Shown piece by piece: positions 7,849 through 16,201 of a stretch of DNA of 64,000 bases. The notes beneath the pieces are model-generated. The model saw only the letters and a program-made list of their open reading frames with translations, ran no database searches and was not told the DNA's origin. Position 1 is the stretch's first letter. Every line of letters begins with the position of its first letter. A program made the position numbers and the translations under genes. The stretch comes from CAMDHY01 sp046156265 (GTDB lineage: Bacteria > Pseudomonadota > Alphaproteobacteria > Rhizobiales > Segnochrobactraceae), in NCBI RefSeq assembly GCF_046156265.1, contig NZ_JAWDIR010000022.1, positions 558,001 through 622,000 on the forward strand, given 5' to 3'.

Positions 7849-9598
7849 CGCCGACCCTTTGCGCCAGCGACACCGTGAAGATGCCGTCGTCGTCGATCCG
7901 CTGGACGAGCTTCGTAAAGCCGTGGCTCTCGACGAGTTCGTCCATCTCGCCCTGCGTCCGCCGGCGCATCACCCACGCCTGTCCGCCGCGATGGCTCGTC
8001 AGCGCCCGGGCGATGAACTCGAGCTGCGGGTGCCAGGGCTGGTTCGTGTAGACGAGGAAGCCCCCCGCCGGCACCGCCGCCGCCACGCCGCCGAGCGACC
8101 AGCGCACGAGGTCATTGTCGGCGAAGAGCTCGTAGAGACCAGAAACGATCGCGAGCGTCGGCTTCGGCTGGAGCGCCGCCAGGCTCGCCGGATCGAAGGC
8201 GTCGCCCACCTCGAAGCGGGCGATGTCGGAAAGCCCCTTCTCTGCGATCAGCCGCCGCCCGGCCTCGACGTTGCCCGGCACGTAGTCGCGCAGCAGGATC
8301 GAATCCGGCCGCCCCAGGTCTCCCGCCTCCAGTGCCTCCAGCACGTAGCGGCCGTGACCGGCGGCGATGTCGAGGACGTGGACGGGCATCCCCGCGTGCC
8401 GCAGCCGCGCCATCGCGTCCCGGATCAGCTCCTCCAGGTGGCGCTTGCGGGTGCGGATGCCGCGCCAGCCGACGCTGTCGAGATAGGCGCGGTCGATCGC
8501 CCGTCCGATCGCGCCGCGGCCCGACGGCTGGTTGCGGTAGACGGCGTCGAGTGTCGCGCCGGAATCGAAGCCGGTCGCGTGGCCGAGCCGGATGCCGTCG
8601 GACAGCGTGCCGCCAAGCTTCAGGCCCGCCCGCGTCGTCGCCCAGAACAGCCCGCGCGGCGACAGCACGGGCAAGGGCGAGGCGAGCCGGTCGGCTTCGG
8701 CGCGAGTGTGGCCGAGGCGGTCGGCGTCCTGAAGCGACGGCCGCTCTGGCAGCCGCTCGAACTGCTCGCCGAGGAAGCGTCGCACCGCCGCCACCGCCGG
8801 CGCCCGGCCGAGTTCGCTGAGAGTGTCGTGATAGAAGCCCGCCAGCACGTGGCGCTCCTTGGTGCGGCTGCCGAGCCGCTCGTAGAAGCGGTGCTGCGGC
8901 CCCCCCTCGACGACATAGTCGGACCCCGAGACGAGAAGCTGCGTCGGCACCGTGATCGCCGCCGCATCCGCGACGACGCGCTCCGCCGCATCGTTCAGCC
9001 CGAGCAGGATGTCGACCGAGATCGCCCGGGTGATCAGCGGATCGGCGTCGAAGGAGGCGGCGCGGGACGGATCGTGCGTCAGCATCCGCGCCTTGACGTA
9101 GGACTGGACGTCGAAGTTGCCACGCAGGCGCCGCAGCAGCCGGAGGCCCGGCCGGGCGAGCGGCACGTAGAGCCGCACCCGGAAGGCCGGCGACGCCAGC
9201 ACCAGCGCCCGGATCTTCGGCGCATAGTCGTGCACCCACGTCGCCGCGACCACCGCTCCGACGGACTGGGCGACGACCGCCGTGTCCTCGACTGCGAAGC
9301 CATGCGTGGCGCCGATATGGGCCACAAAGGCATCGAGGTCGCGCACCAGCGCGGCGAAGCTCGGCGCGTGGCCGCGCGGGCCCGGCGAGCGGCCGTGGCC
9401 GCGGGCGTCCCAGGCGAACAGGTCGAAGCCCGGCAGGGCCAGCTCATCGGCAAGGTGGGCCACCCGTCCCGAATGCTCGTGGCCGCGGTGAAGGATCACG
9501 ACGGCGCCGCGCGCCGGTGCCTCGACGGCCGGCCAGTGGCGGTAGAACAGCGACACGCCGTCGGCAGTGGCGAAGGAGAGTTCGTCGTGCGGGCGCAT
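7838..9598 (-). CDS. Alpha/beta hydrolase fused to SAM-dependent methyltransferase
   Basis: A 586-residue two-domain protein. Residues about 1-290 form an alpha/beta hydrolase of the monoacylglycerol-lipase (serine aminopeptidase S33) type, with the nucleophile elbow AQSVGA and the loop HRGHEHSGR. Residues about 300-586 form a class I methyltransferase with motif I VLDIAAGHGRY. The ATG at 9598 is preceded by GGAGGAGG. The two activities together with CdsA, PlsC and a CDP-alcohol phosphotransferase suggest deacylation and methylation steps on a lipid, but the substrate is not visible. Such fusions exist in other proteobacteria. Confidence 0.85.
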   Translation of the reverse strand: MRPHDELSFATADGVSLFYRHWPAVEAPARGAVVILHRGHEHSGRVAHLADELALPGFDLFAWDARGHGRSPGPRGHAPSFAALVRDLDAFVAHIGATHGFAVEDTAVVAQSVGAVVAATWVHDYAPKIRALVLASPAFRVRLYVPLARPGLRLLRRLRGNFDVQSYVKARMLTHDPSRAASFDADPLITRAISVDILLGLNDAAERVVADAAAITVPTQLLVSGSDYVVEGGPQHRFYERLGSRTKERHVLAGFYHDTLSELGRAPAVAAVRRFLGEQFERLPERPSLQDADRLGHTRAEADRLASPLPVLSPRGLFWATTRAGLKLGGTLSDGIRLGHATGFDSGATLDAVYRNQPSGRGAIGRAIDRAYLDSVGWRGIRTRKRHLEELIRDAMARLRHAGMPVHVLDIAAGHGRYVLEALEAGDLGRPDSILLRDYVPGNVEAGRRLIAEKGLSDIARFEVGDAFDPASLAALQPKPTLAIVSGLYELFADNDLVRWSLGGVAAAVPAGGFLVYTNQPWHPQLEFIARALTSHRGGQAWVMRRRTQGEMDELVESHGFTKLVQRIDDDGIFTVSLAQRVGDAG

Positions 9599-9633
9599 GG
9601 CTTCCTCCTCCGGCCGGTCGAAATCGGCCGCCA

Positions 9634-10248
9634 TCAGGAGGGGCGCGCGGCCGCTTCCGCAAGCCCGGCGCGGACACGATTGATTGTCGTCAGCGTGAGC
9701 GCCACCGCGATGACGGGCATCAGCCAGAACAGCCATCCCGGCAGTGGCCCGCCGACGCCGATCCAGAACGCAAGCGCCCCGAACACGAAGGCGCGGTCGC
9801 TCTTTCCGAGCGGCCCGTCATAGCGTCGCGACGCCCCGACCGTCTGGCCGAGCACGCCGGCGAGCTCCGACAGTGCCGCCAGCACCGCGACGACCGCCAC
9901 CGCGATCGCCCCGAACACCGGCAGCACCGCGAACGGCAGCAGCAGCGCCGCGTCCGAGACGACGTCGGAGAGCTCGTTGAGGTAGGCGCCGAGCCGGCTC
10001 TTCTGGCCGTGTTCGCGCGCGAGCATGCCATCGACGGCATTGAGCGCCATCCGCACGAACAGCCACACTGGCAGGAGCAGGAACAGGAGCCGCGCGTCCG
10101 CGCCCCACGCCACCCCGACGCCGACGACCACCGAGACGATCGCGGCGGCGATCGTCACCTGGTTCGCGGTGATGCCGGCGGCTGCCAGCCGGGCGACCAG
10201 CGGGCGCAGCAGTGCCTGGAAGCGCGGTTTCAGCTCGTAGAGGGTCAC
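9634..10248 (-). CDS. CDP-alcohol phosphatidyltransferase family protein with altered active-site motif
   Basis: A 204-residue membrane protein with about five or six helices. The CDP-alcohol phosphotransferase motif lies near residues 70-95: NAVDGMLAREH followed by LGAYLNELSD. Aligned to D-x2-D-G-x2-A-R-x8-G-x3-D-x3-D, the first and third Asp are Asn here, while DG, AR, G and the last Asp are kept. Either this is a subfamily with modified metal binding or it has lost the usual reaction. The GTG at 10248 starts MTLYELKPRF; the ribosome site is weak. It opens the phospholipid block after an 79-base gap from the HPr gene. Confidence 0.82.
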   Translation of the reverse strand: MTLYELKPRFQALLRPLVARLAAAGITANQVTIAAAIVSVVVGVGVAWGADARLLFLLLPVWLFVRMALNAVDGMLAREHGQKSRLGAYLNELSDVVSDAALLLPFAVLPVFGAIAVAVVAVLAALSELAGVLGQTVGASRRYDGPLGKSDRAFVFGALAFWIGVGGPLPGWLFWLMPVIAVALTLTTINRVRAGLAEAAARPS

Positions 10249-10327
10249 AGGCTCACGCGTGCCATCGGCCGCCCCCCCGCTGTCACACGCCGCGCCGCAG
10301 CCCCGTCGGGGCCGCCGGCGAACGGGT

Positions 10328-10618
10328 TCAGTCCTCGCCGTGGTCCTCGCCGAAGCCGTCGTCGACGAGGGCGGCGAGCGCCTCCAGCACCGCCGCTGCA
10401 TCCGTGCCGCGCGCGGACACCATGATCGTCGAGCCGGGCCCGGCGCCGAGCATCAGGAGGCCCATGATCGAGGCGCCCTCGACGATCTGGCCGTCCTTGG
10501 AGACGTGCACGTCCGCCTCGTGCGCCTCAACGACGCGGACGAACTTCGCCGACGCCCGCGCATGCAGGCCGCGCTTGTTGACGATCGTGAGTTCGCGAAG
10601 GAGCGCCCCTCGCCACAC
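10328..10618 (-). CDS. HPr family phosphocarrier protein
   Basis: A 96-residue HPr. The phosphorylatable histidine lies in NKRGLHARASAKF, and the HprK-target serine in GASIMGLLML. Together with EIIA and HprK this forms a regulatory phosphotransferase branch without sugar permease components. HPr would receive phosphate from an EI-type enzyme encoded elsewhere and pass it to EIIA, while HprK modifies the serine. The GTG at 10618 gives a normal-length protein; a TTG at 10654 overlapping the EIIA gene is an alternative. The C-terminal tail is acidic (DDGFGEDHGED). Confidence 0.9.
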   Translation of the reverse strand: MWRGALLRELTIVNKRGLHARASAKFVRVVEAHEADVHVSKDGQIVEGASIMGLLMLGAGPGSTIMVSARGTDAAAVLEALAALVDDGFGEDHGED

Positions 10619-10637
10619 GTCGCCGTCGGCCGCCCCG

Positions 10638-11042
10638 TCAGCGCTGGCCGGCAAGGATCTGACTCGCGACACTGATGTACTTCTGGCCCGCCTTTCGGGC
10701 CTCCTCGACGGCCGACGGCAGGTCGAGCTCGCCGCGCACGCTCGCGAGCTTGACAAGCATCGGCAGGTTGACGCCGGCGATCACCTCGACGCTGCGCCCG
10801 TCCATCACCGAGATCGCGAGGTTGGAGGGCGTGCCACCGAACATGTCGGTGAGGAGCACGACGCCGGTGCCGCTCTCGACCCGCGCCACCGCATCGATGA
10901 TGTCCTGGCGCCGACGCTCGACGTCGTCGTCCGGCCCGATCGAGACGGCTTCCACCTTCTCCTGCGGCCCGACGACGTGCTCGAGGGCCGCCTTCAGCTC
11001 ATTGGCGAGCCGTCCGTGCGTGACCAGGACGAGACCGATCAT
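10638..11042 (-). CDS. PTS EIIA component, mannose (EIIA-Man) family
   Basis: A 134-residue EIIA-Man domain. The active-site histidine is in VLVTHGRLA at the N-terminus, and the family segment LLTDMFGGTPSNLA is complete. No EIIB, EIIC or EIID partner is encoded nearby. In related bacteria this EIIA is regulatory and works with HPr, HprK and the ChvG/ChvI system rather than in sugar uptake. It ends 19 bases before the HPr start and lies 139 bases downstream of hprK. Confidence 0.93.
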   Translation of the reverse strand: MIGLVLVTHGRLANELKAALEHVVGPQEKVEAVSIGPDDDVERRRQDIIDAVARVESGTGVVLLTDMFGGTPSNLAISVMDGRSVEVIAGVNLPMLVKLASVRGELDLPSAVEEARKAGQKYISVASQILAGQR

Positions 11043-11181
11043 GGTGCTCCGGCATCTCCGCCTGCCCCACCGTCCACTCCGGTGCCGTCGGCACCGGGCC
11101 GGGGCGGCCCCGCAGGGGTCGGATTCGCGATCCAGGGGTCGGGACCGCTCCGGGTGCGCGGGCCTCGCCCGCGCGGGCCGC

Positions 11182-11703
11182 TCAAGATTGGCTAGGCTCG
11201 CCTTTCGCGCAAGCGAAAAGCGGCGCGGGCGCCGTCGCCGACTGGTCCGCCGCGCGCGCCGCCACCGCCGCCGCCAGCGCCGCGAGCACGAGACCGGCCG
11301 CTTCCGCGGCCCCGCACGCGACCGGCTGACGCGGCAGCGACACGCCGAGGATCTCGGTTTCGAGCGCCGCCGGTGCCGGCATCCGCTCCGCTTCCGCCGC
11401 CGCCACGAGGTCGACGACGAGGCGCACCACCGCAGCGTTTTCGTGTTCGGCCGCCTCGATGCCGCGGCCGCGCCGCTCGGCGAGACCCGCGAGCGATGCC
11501 GGCGGGCGGGCGATCAGCCGGCCGTGGCACGCCGTCAGCCCCACCCGGTCGTCGGCGACGAGGCGCGCGAAGCGGCCCTCGGCCGTCGCCGCCGCGATCA
11601 GCGCCCGCGTCAGCGCGCTCTTGCCGGAGCCCGGCCGGCCGCGGATGAGCACGCCCTCGGCGCCGATCAGCACCGCGTTGGCGTGCACCGTCGGCGTCGT
11701 CAC
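11182..11703 (-). CDS. hprK: HPr kinase/phosphorylase (short alphaproteobacterial form)
   Basis: A 173-residue protein equal to the catalytic C-terminal domain of HprK, the usual short form in this group. The P-loop GRPGSGKSAL (about residues 22-31) is clear and is followed by the VADDRVGLT segment. It phosphorylates or dephosphorylates a serine of HPr. The GTG at 11703 overlaps the chvG stop by four bases (GTGA at 11700-11703), so it is coupled to the sensor kinase gene. The C-terminus is Ala-rich and low in complexity. Confidence 0.9.
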   Translation of the reverse strand: MTTPTVHANAVLIGAEGVLIRGRPGSGKSALTRALIAAATAEGRFARLVADDRVGLTACHGRLIARPPASLAGLAERRGRGIEAAEHENAAVVRLVVDLVAAAEAERMPAPAALETEILGVSLPRQPVACGAAEAAGLVLAALAAAVAARAADQSATAPAPLFACAKGEPSQS

Positions 11704-13685
11704 GGGGCGGCCGCCGGCAGACGCACGACGAAGCGGGCGCCCAGCACCTTCGCCTCGCCCTCGCTGCCGCCGTTCTCGGCCATCCGGTTCTCGGCGATGA
11801 TACTGCCGCGGTGCGCCTCGACGATCTGCTTGGAGATCGACAGCCCGAGGCCGGAATTGTTGCCGAAGCCGTCGCTCTCCGGCCGGTCGGTGTAGAAGCG
11901 CTCGAAGATGCGCTCCATCTGGTCGGGCCGGATGCCGGTGCCCTCGTCCTCGACCAGCACCTCGATGTCGTCGCCGTCGCGCCGCATCGTCACCCTCACC
12001 TCGCCACCCGGCGGCGAGAACGAGCGGGCGTTGTCGATCAGGTTGGTGAACACCTGCCCGAGCCGGCTGTCGTGGCCGAAGGTGAAGTAGGCGTTCGGCT
12101 TCTCCGCCTCCACCTCGAGCACCACCGTCGGCCCGTCGGTCTTGACGAGCCCGCGCTGCACCTCGACGACGGCGGCGAGCAGCCGCGCCATGTCGACCGG
12201 CTCGGTGTCCTCGCGCGACAGCTCCGCATCGAGCCTCGAGGCATCCGAGATGTCGGAGATCAGCCGGTTCAGCCGCCGGACGTCGTGTTCGATGATGGCG
12301 TAGAGGCGCGCCTTGGACTCCTCGCTCTTTGCCCGCGGCAGGGTCTCCACCGCGCTCTTCAGCGAGGTCAGCGGGTTCTTCAGCTCGTGCGCCACGTCGG
12401 CGGCGAAGGCCTCGATCGCATCCATACGCCGGTAGAGCGCCGAGGTCATCTCCTTCAGCGCCCGGGCGAGATGGCCGATCTCGTCGTTGCGCTCGGGGAA
12501 GTCCGGGATCGCCTCGCGCGCCTTGACGCCACGGCGCACCCGGTCGGCGGCGGCGGCGAGGCGGCGCATCGGCCCGGCGATGGTGCCGGCGAGCAGCACC
12601 GACAGCACCACCATCACCGCGGCGGCGACGAGGAAGACGCGCACGATCGCCATGCGCTCGGCGGCGAGGATCTGCTCGATGTCGCCGCCCTGGGTGGACA
12701 GCAGCAGCGCGCCGAGCACGGTGCGCTGGCGCTGGATCGGCACCGCCACGGCGATCACCACCTCGTCGCGCTCGTTGGAGCGCACCACGGTCGCCGGCGC
12801 ACCGTCGAGGGCCCGCTCGACCTCCGGATAGCCGCGCCCGCCGGTCGGTCCGAGGTCCTTGTAGATCGCGAGGTCGCCGGGACCGAGCCAGCGCTCCACC
12901 GCCGTCCACGCCTTCGACAGGAGGTCGTCCTTGGGCACCGCCGGCGCCGGCGCATCGAAGCGCAGGATCTGGCCGCGGGCGTAGAGGTGACGCGAATCGA
13001 GCAGGAGGACGCCGTCGCGATCGTAGATGCGGGCGCGCGTCTTCGTCGGCGAGATCAGCCGCCGGAGCACCGGCGCGACGCGCTCGGGATTGATCGGGAA
13101 GTCGAGGGCGCCGAGGCCGTCGTCGGAGGCCTGCGGCGCCGCCTCGTTCGCCTGCGCCCGGAACAGCTGGTCGGGATCGAGCAGCACGCCGCCCTGCTCG
13201 GCCGCGGCGGAAGCCGCGATGGCGGTGGCGATGATCTCGCTCTGGGTGAGCAGGCTCTCGACGCGGGCGTCGATCAGGCCGGCGCGGAACTGGTTGAGGA
13301 AGAGGATGCCGCTCACCAGCACGATCAGGCCGGCGAGGTTGAGGATGACGATGCGCCGCGTCAGGCTCGAGAAGACGTAGGTGCCGAGCACGCGGCTCAC
13401 CCGCGCGAGCGGCCGGCCCTGCGGCGTGCGGCGCCGGCTGCGGCTGTCGGCATCGCTCCGCCGGCCGGAGCGGCGGCGAGACTCGCGCTGCGGCGCCTTG
13501 CCAGCAGCGGGGGCGGCGGTCGCCGAAGGCTCCGCGGCGCTGTTCGCCGCGCTCTCGGCCGTCCCCGGCGCCGATGCCCCGGACGCGTCTGGCCGCGACG
13601 CGGGCGCGCCGGCATCCCCCGCCGCCGGGCGGGCCCGGCCGGCGCTGGTGTCGGCGTCCTCAGTGTCGAGGTCGGCGGCCATCAT
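11700..13685 (-). CDS. chvG: ChvG-type sensor histidine kinase
   Basis: A 661-residue membrane sensor kinase. Residues about 1-90 are a low-complexity Ala/Pro/Arg-rich cytoplasmic tail longer than in most relatives. A first membrane helix (about 105-128), a periplasmic sensing domain, a second helix (about 320-345), a HAMP linker, the H-box FAADVAHELKNPLTSLKSAV, and the ATPase motifs (FGHDSRLGQVFTNLIDNARSFS, then GTGIRP and NSGLGLSIS) follow. ChvG responds to acid and cell-envelope stress and phosphorylates ChvI. The start may be either of two adjacent ATGs. It starts 45 bases after the chvI stop. Confidence 0.93.
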   Translation of the reverse strand: MMAADLDTEDADTSAGRARPAAGDAGAPASRPDASGASAPGTAESAANSAAEPSATAAPAAGKAPQRESRRRSGRRSDADSRSRRRTPQGRPLARVSRVLGTYVFSSLTRRIVILNLAGLIVLVSGILFLNQFRAGLIDARVESLLTQSEIIATAIAASAAAEQGGVLLDPDQLFRAQANEAAPQASDDGLGALDFPINPERVAPVLRRLISPTKTRARIYDRDGVLLLDSRHLYARGQILRFDAPAPAVPKDDLLSKAWTAVERWLGPGDLAIYKDLGPTGGRGYPEVERALDGAPATVVRSNERDEVVIAVAVPIQRQRTVLGALLLSTQGGDIEQILAAERMAIVRVFLVAAAVMVVLSVLLAGTIAGPMRRLAAAADRVRRGVKAREAIPDFPERNDEIGHLARALKEMTSALYRRMDAIEAFAADVAHELKNPLTSLKSAVETLPRAKSEESKARLYAIIEHDVRRLNRLISDISDASRLDAELSREDTEPVDMARLLAAVVEVQRGLVKTDGPTVVLEVEAEKPNAYFTFGHDSRLGQVFTNLIDNARSFSPPGGEVRVTMRRDGDDIEVLVEDEGTGIRPDQMERIFERFYTDRPESDGFGNNSGLGLSISKQIVEAHRGSIIAENRMAENGGSEGEAKVLGARFVVRLPAAAP

Positions 13686-13729
13686 CGTCCTTGCGGCGCG
13701 CGCCGGGCGCGGCAGCCGTCGGAGCCCGG

Positions 13730-14443
13730 TCAGGACTCCTTGAAGCGGTAGCCGACGCCGTAGAGCGTCTCGATCATGTCGAACTCGGTGTCGACCACCT
13801 TGAACTTCTTGCGCAGCCGCTTGATGTGGCTGTCGATGGTGCGGTCGTCGACATAGACCTGGTCGTCATAGGCCGCGTCCATCAGGGCGTTGCGGCTCTT
13901 CACGACGCCCGGCCGCTGCGCCAGTGCGTGCAGGATCAGGAACTCGGTCACCGTCAGCGTCACCGGCTGGCCCTGCCAGGTGCAGGTGTGGCGCTCCTGG
14001 TCCATCACAAGCTGGCCGCGCTCCAGCACCTTCGCCGCGTCGGTCGGCTTCGCCGCCTGGCCCTCGCGCGGCGAGGCGCGCCGGAGCACCGCCTTCACCC
14101 GCTCGACCAGGAGGCGCTGCGAGAACGGCTTCCGGATGAAGTCGTCGGCGCCCATCTTGAGACCGAACAGCTCGTCGATCTCGTCGTCCTTGGAGGTGAG
14201 GAAGATCACCGGCATGTCGGTGCGCTGGCGCAGCCGGCGCAACAGCTCCATGCCGTCCATGCGCGGCATCTTGATGTCGAGGATGGCGAGGTCGGGCTGG
14301 TTCTGCGCCAGGCCGTCCAGCGCCGAGGCGCCGTCGGTATAGGTCTCGACCCGGTAGCCCTCGGCTTCCAGGGTGATCGCCACCGAGGTCAGGATGTTGC
14401 GATCATCGTCGACCAGAGCGATCGTCGGCATGGCGTGGCTCAT
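13730..14443 (-). CDS. chvI: ChvI-type response regulator
   Basis: A 237-residue OmpR-family regulator. The receiver domain carries the acidic pair in ALVDDDRN, the phospho-acceptor Asp in LAILDIKMPRMDG and the Lys in FIRKPFS. The C-terminal winged helix ends DRTIDSHIKRLRKKF. ChvI is essential in many Hyphomicrobiales and controls envelope, exopolysaccharide, motility and central carbon genes. The ATG at 14443 is used; a second in-frame ATG at 14431 would begin directly at PTIALVDDD. It heads the chvI-chvG-hprK-EIIA-HPr transcript. Confidence 0.95.
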   Translation of the reverse strand: MSHAMPTIALVDDDRNILTSVAITLEAEGYRVETYTDGASALDGLAQNQPDLAILDIKMPRMDGMELLRRLRQRTDMPVIFLTSKDDEIDELFGLKMGADDFIRKPFSQRLLVERVKAVLRRASPREGQAAKPTDAAKVLERGQLVMDQERHTCTWQGQPVTLTVTEFLILHALAQRPGVVKSRNALMDAAYDDQVYVDDRTIDSHIKRLRKKFKVVDTEFDMIETLYGVGYRFKES

Positions 14444-14570
14444 GTCCCGTTGTTCGTTCGCACACCGCGGCGCGGCGCCCGTTTGCGCTGGTGAAGCGCG
14501 AGGCGAGCCGAATTATGGCGCGTGCCCGGCTTTTTTGCACGTTTTCCCGAAAATCCGCCGTTTCGCCGGC

Positions 14571-16007
14571 TCACAGCCGCTTCGGCGGCCGTCCCGAGAC
14601 GAAGACGAACCGAGGCACCAAGGTTCCCGCCGAGGCCACCATGCCCGCGCAGATCCCGGCGATGAGCCCCAGGGGCCCCCATCCGAGCGTCACGCCGAAC
14701 CACCAGGCGAGCGGCACCGCGACAATCCAGAACGAGGCGCACTGGGTGAACATCGGGATCCACACCTCCCCCATGCCGCGCAGCGCCCCGGTGGTGATGC
14801 CGTTGGCGGCGTCGAAGACGAGGAAGAAGCCGACAAGGCGCAGCGCCGGCGCGGCGATCGCCGCCACCGCCTGATCGTCGGTGACGAGCCGCACCATCGC
14901 CTCGGGCACGGTGAGGAAGAGGATGCCGGCCGGCACCGCGACGAGCGAGCCGAGCGCCACCGCGCTGAGGCCGGCGCGGCGCACGTCCGGCGCGCTTCCC
15001 CGGCCGACGGCGCGCCCGACGCGGATCGCCGCCGCACCGCCGAAGCCGATCGCGCACATGTAGACGAGCACCACCAGCGTCATCGTCGTCTGGTGGGCGG
15101 CCGCCACCGCCGCGCCGACACTGCCGGCGATGAAGACGACGGTGGTGAAGGCCGAGCTCTCGATGCCCTGGGCGATGCCCATCGGCAGCCCGAGCCGGCG
15201 GATCTGCCGGCCGACGGCGCCGCCGAGCGTCAGCGTCGCCCGTCCCCATTCCGCGAGCGACGCGAGCACGCCGAACTGGTCGCCGCCGCGCGCCGGCCGG
15301 ACGATGCAGGCGAAGGCGGCGAGGAAGGCGGCCCAGCGCAGGATCGAGCTCGCCAGCACCGCGCCGTCGGCGCCCATCGGCTCGAACAGCCCGCCCCAGC
15401 CGAGCGCGAGCAGGCCGTTCAGGGGCACGTTCACGAGGTTGGCGACGAAGATGATCACCATCGAGGTGCGCGGCCGCCCGCTCGCTTCCAGGAAGAAGCT
15501 CGCGACGATGTACATGAGCAGCCCCGGCAGCCCGAAGGCGAACGCGTGCGACACCTCCGCCGCGCCGAGGGCGACACTCGGCGACTGGCCGATGCCGAGG
15601 AACATCTCCTCCGCCCAGATCGAGGCGAGCCCCGCCAGCACGCCGAGCAGCGCCGCGTGAATGAGCCCGGCGCGCAGCACCGCGCCGGCGCGCCAGGATT
15701 CGCCGGCGCCGATCGCCTGCGCCGTCAGCACGACGGTCGCCTGCAGCGCGCCGATCGCCACCAGCATCAGGGTGATCTGCGGGGAGATGCCCACCGCCAG
15801 GAAGGCGAGCTCCTCGCCGCCGAGGCGGCCGGTCATCACCGTGTCGACGGTCAGCATCAGGATCAGGCCGGTGCGCGCCGCGATCAGCGGCAGTGCCAGC
15901 TTCACCGTCTCCCGGACGTGCACGGAGAGCGGCTGCGGCGCGGTCACGGCCGCCCCCGTCGTCGTGGCGGGGGCCGCGGCGAGGGGACGCGAGGGAGCGA
16001 GGGTCAT
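14571..16007 (-). CDS. MATE family efflux transporter
   Basis: A 478-residue multidrug/toxin extrusion transporter with about twelve membrane helices. Family features include the N-terminal LPLIAARTGLILMLTVDTVMTGRLGG segment (helix 1 into loop 1), LFLGIGQ-like loop 'EEMFLGIGQSP', and a mirrored second half beginning LGLPMGIAQGIESSAF. It would export cationic compounds against a sodium or proton gradient. It lies on the same strand upstream of chvI, separated by 127 bases, and interrupts the pckA-chvI adjacency common in relatives. Confidence 0.9.
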   Translation of the reverse strand: MTLAPSRPLAAAPATTTGAAVTAPQPLSVHVRETVKLALPLIAARTGLILMLTVDTVMTGRLGGEELAFLAVGISPQITLMLVAIGALQATVVLTAQAIGAGESWRAGAVLRAGLIHAALLGVLAGLASIWAEEMFLGIGQSPSVALGAAEVSHAFAFGLPGLLMYIVASFFLEASGRPRTSMVIIFVANLVNVPLNGLLALGWGGLFEPMGADGAVLASSILRWAAFLAAFACIVRPARGGDQFGVLASLAEWGRATLTLGGAVGRQIRRLGLPMGIAQGIESSAFTTVVFIAGSVGAAVAAAHQTTMTLVVLVYMCAIGFGGAAAIRVGRAVGRGSAPDVRRAGLSAVALGSLVAVPAGILFLTVPEAMVRLVTDDQAVAAIAAPALRLVGFFLVFDAANGITTGALRGMGEVWIPMFTQCASFWIVAVPLAWWFGVTLGWGPLGLIAGICAGMVASAGTLVPRFVFVSGRPPKRL

Positions 16008-16201
16008 CGGATCGGGGGCTCGTGCCGGCGCGGGCTCTGGCCGCCACGGGAGCCGGCCGGTCGGCCAGCGGGGTCCCCGTGCCGGGGCCCCGCTCTATAA
16101 CCGATAAGGTAACCGGTTGCACGTTTTTGAGGCAGACGAGTTCGAGGACGGCGGGGCCGGCCTCCCGCGCCTCGCAGGCGGCCGGCCCGAGCGGGAAGTC
16201 C

